Part shown: piece by piece, positions 15,966-17,104 of the stretch
Numbering within the stretch: the stretch's first letter is position 1
Layout of the letters: each line of letters starts with the position of its first letter
NCBI GenBank assembly: GCA_002697705.1
Contig: NZXL01000007.1
Location: forward strand, 1 to 17,104
Source: Methanobacteriota archaeon
GTDB taxonomy: Archaea > Thermoplasmatota > Poseidoniia > Poseidoniales > Poseidoniaceae
Direction of reading: 5' to 3'
Length of the DNA stretch: 17,104 nucleotides
Notes under the pieces: model-generated
What the model was told of the DNA's origin: nothing
The model's database searches: none
The model's input: the letters and a program-made list of their open reading frames with translations, nothing else
Translations under genes and position numbers: made by a program

Positions 15966-16781
15966 ATGCCACACGCTCTATGTATGGCCGCTAAACCATA
16001 CTCCTCTGGTCACATAGGGGCTGTTGCTTCAAACTATACTGACATGCGCCTTTCAGGTGCCGTTAAAGAGAAACTCGTAGAGCTAATGTGTCAAGAAATT
16101 GCCAGATTAGTCCCTCAAATGGAATCAGAGACTTTGGCTCAAGATCCTGAGCGCAAGACTCTTGATGACCCTGAAAGAACTAGGCTGAATTATAATAGAA
16201 CTCGCGAACTAATGATCGAGCGTTTATCCAATATAGACTCGGTAGGCTCTGCCGCAGTTCAAGCAGGGATCGAGCATATTGAAAAACACCTTGCAAAGAT
16301 AATCAAGCACTCAGAAGCCGCAGCAGAAAAAGATAGAGTTGCGACAATAAAACCGCGCCACCTAGAAATTGCAATTTCAGGGATGGGTCTTGGTGAGGAC
16401 TCAGAAGAGGAATTAGAAGAGGATACAATTGAGGAGAGTGAAACCCTTGTTGTTGGACAAGGCGGAGGTATTTTGACCCGTTCATCACTGATGTCTTTGG
16501 CAAGAACTCACGCCAAGATGTCTGTAACTGATGATGCGATCGAAGAATTATTGGATACCTATTACATGGTTGTTGAGAAGTTAGAAGGCGACATTAGGCG
16601 CCACGCTCAACTTGGAGGCAATCCTGTTCAATTTATTGAATCGATAAATCGTATGAGGACATTAATGTCTCTTGGCTGGATGCGTTCAATGCTGATTAAA
16701 GCAGCAACAAATGCAAGAGAAAGGGGATATAAGCGAATCGATATAGAACAAATCGTCAATATTGACCCATTCGATGAATGA
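15966..16781 (+). CDS. Histone-fold protein with two fold-like halves joined by an acidic linker
   Basis: The 271-residue protein shows a histone fold in residues 93-137. I can align these without gaps over 45 positions to helix 2-loop 2-helix 3 of archaeal histones such as HMfB (recalled sequence), including the TIK of loop 2 and the closing LEIAI helix. Helix 1 would be about 76-90. An acidic linker (about 143-160, EDSEEELEED) leads to a second, more divergent half. There, helix 1 (172-184), SVTDDAIEELL (186-196) and a C-terminal GYKRIDIEQIV (254-264) match the fold, but an insert (about 211-240) lengthens the middle. A third helix-2-like segment occurs at 29-52 (RLSGAVKEKLVEL). DNA binding or a structural chromatin role is inference. 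In-frame ATGs at 15984 and 16044 are alternative starts. No Shine-Dalgarno is seen, but an AATAGATATT element about 28 bases upstream would fit a leaderless transcript. Confidence 0.75.
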   Translation: MPHALCMAAKPYSSGHIGAVASNYTDMRLSGAVKEKLVELMCQEIARLVPQMESETLAQDPERKTLDDPERTRLNYNRTRELMIERLSNIDSVGSAAVQAGIEHIEKHLAKIIKHSEAAAEKDRVATIKPRHLEIAISGMGLGEDSEEELEEDTIEESETLVVGQGGGILTRSSLMSLARTHAKMSVTDDAIEELLDTYYMVVEKLEGDIRRHAQLGGNPVQFIESINRMRTLMSLGWMRSMLIKAATNARERGYKRIDIEQIVNIDPFDE

Positions 16782-16788
16782 AAAAAAC

Positions 16789-16817
16789 ACTAAATTTCTT
16801 CAAATTTTAGTATTTTT
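16789..16817 (+). terminator. Possible hairpin plus T-run after the histone-fold gene
   Basis: ACTAAATTT (16789-16797) and AAATTTTAGT (16802-16811) can pair around a CTTC loop with one bulged T, followed by TTTT at 16814-16817. The stem is AT-only apart from the ends, hence weak, but its place 8 bases after a stop codon and the T-rich context fit an archaeal terminator. Confidence 0.35.
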
Positions 16818-16840
16818 AGAATTTAGTATAATCATCTAAT

Positions 16841-16846
16841 TTATAA
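16841..16846 (+). promoter_or_regulatory. TATA box of the last gene (leaderless spacing)
   Basis: TTATAA within AATTTATAATC is centred about 26 bases before the ATG at 16869. In archaea this distance places transcription start at the start codon itself. GGAG at 16862-16865 could also act as a Shine-Dalgarno but is only 3 bases from the ATG. Confidence 0.5.
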
Positions 16847-16868
16847 TCGGCTTTGTCAAGCGGAGTAT

Positions 16869-17104
16869 ATGCCTGAAACCCGTAATTTGAAATCCATTAG
16901 CGTTCTTTTGACTTTATTGATGTTGTTTACATCAGTTGCAACGCTTGCAGTGAGCGCATCTGATGATACATCTGCACGCTCAACAGGAAATGAATCGTTG
17001 GACGTGGAAGTCAATGACATATACTATGAGCGAGGAAGTGGAATTGCTGTAACAATTACATTAACAAATTTAGACCCTAATTCAGAATATACTCTCGATT
17101 GGGA
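16869..17104 (+). CDS. Secreted protein, N-terminal part (runs off the window)
   Basis: An open frame from ATG 16869 continues 78 codons and 2 bases to the window end. It starts with a basic segment (MPETRNLK), a hydrophobic stretch (about 9-28) and a likely signal-peptidase site after VSA (near residue 30). A Ser/Thr/Asp-rich linker follows, then a strand-rich segment (DVEVNDIYYERGSGIAVTITLTN). The latter resembles the start of an Ig-like or CARDB-like beta domain, as in other archaeal surface proteins, but too little is present to assign a family. The nearby TATA box and the lack of a 5' leader suggest its own promoter rather than readthrough from the histone-fold gene. Confidence 0.75.
   Translation, partial: MPETRNLKSISVLLTLLMLFTSVATLAVSASDDTSARSTGNESLDVEVNDIYYERGSGIAVTITLTNLDPNSEYTLDW

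Noticed and set aside
1..17104. CRISPR array, insertion sequence, toxin-antitoxin or defence cluster
   Set aside because: No regularly spaced repeats, transposase, nuclease or restriction motifs were found in any gene or spacer.

Overview
The window most likely comes from an uncultured planktonic euryarchaeon of the Marine Group II type (Candidatus Poseidoniales, Thermoplasmatota side). This is an inference from gene content. The window has an archaeal-type initiator tRNA-Met, an archaeal-form phosphoglycerate kinase, a Fap7/AK6-type adenylate kinase beside a CDP-alcohol phosphatidyltransferase, a histone-fold protein, a lipoprotein with an SGCFGG lipobox region, and several large secreted, C-terminally anchored proteins. 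The DNA is AT-rich, tightly packed and free of recognisable mobile elements, CRISPR arrays or rRNA. No gap between genes exceeds about 140 bases.

Layout. Bases 1-165 (-) hold the start of a lipoprotein gene. An AT-rich spacer with phased T-tracts follows, then initiator tRNA-Met (303-380, +). An unrecognised helical protein on the minus strand (383-1117) ends 2 bases from the tRNA. On the plus strand come the AK6/Fap7-like NTPase (1240-1782), a CDP-alcohol phosphatidyltransferase probably making archaeal inositol or glycerol phospholipid (1840-2541), a 1070-residue secreted Fn3-like surface protein with a highly charged cytoplasmic tail (2634-5846), a Ca2+/H+ antiporter (5896-7056) and a small two-helix membrane protein (7076-7606). 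A minus-strand block, converging on the previous gene with no gap, holds, in transcription order, a two-helix membrane protein (10957-10229), phosphoglycerate kinase (10179-8914) and an MTA/SAH-deaminase-type amidohydrolase (8863-7607). The plus strand resumes with an M24 (Xaa-Pro-type) metallopeptidase (11056-12336). It is translationally coupled to a 1199-residue secreted protein fusing an animal-type heme peroxidase to VCBS/FG-GAP repeats and an ASPIC/UnbV domain (12339-15938). A 271-residue protein with one clear and one probable histone fold follows (15966-16781). The window ends inside another secreted-protein gene (16869-17104).

How the genes work together. Most are housekeeping (translation initiation, nucleotide balance and ribosome maturation, membrane lipid synthesis, sugar metabolism, nucleoside salvage, calcium export). 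They are interleaved with cell-surface genes, and no single pathway spans the window. Two genes stand out: the surface heme peroxidase fused to a beta-propeller-like repeat array, and the unusual two-fold histone-like protein with an acidic linker. Translation starts look mixed. Several genes have a GAGG Shine-Dalgarno 5-7 bases before the ATG, while others (notably 16869) have a TATA-like box about 26 bases before the ATG, as expected for leaderless transcripts.
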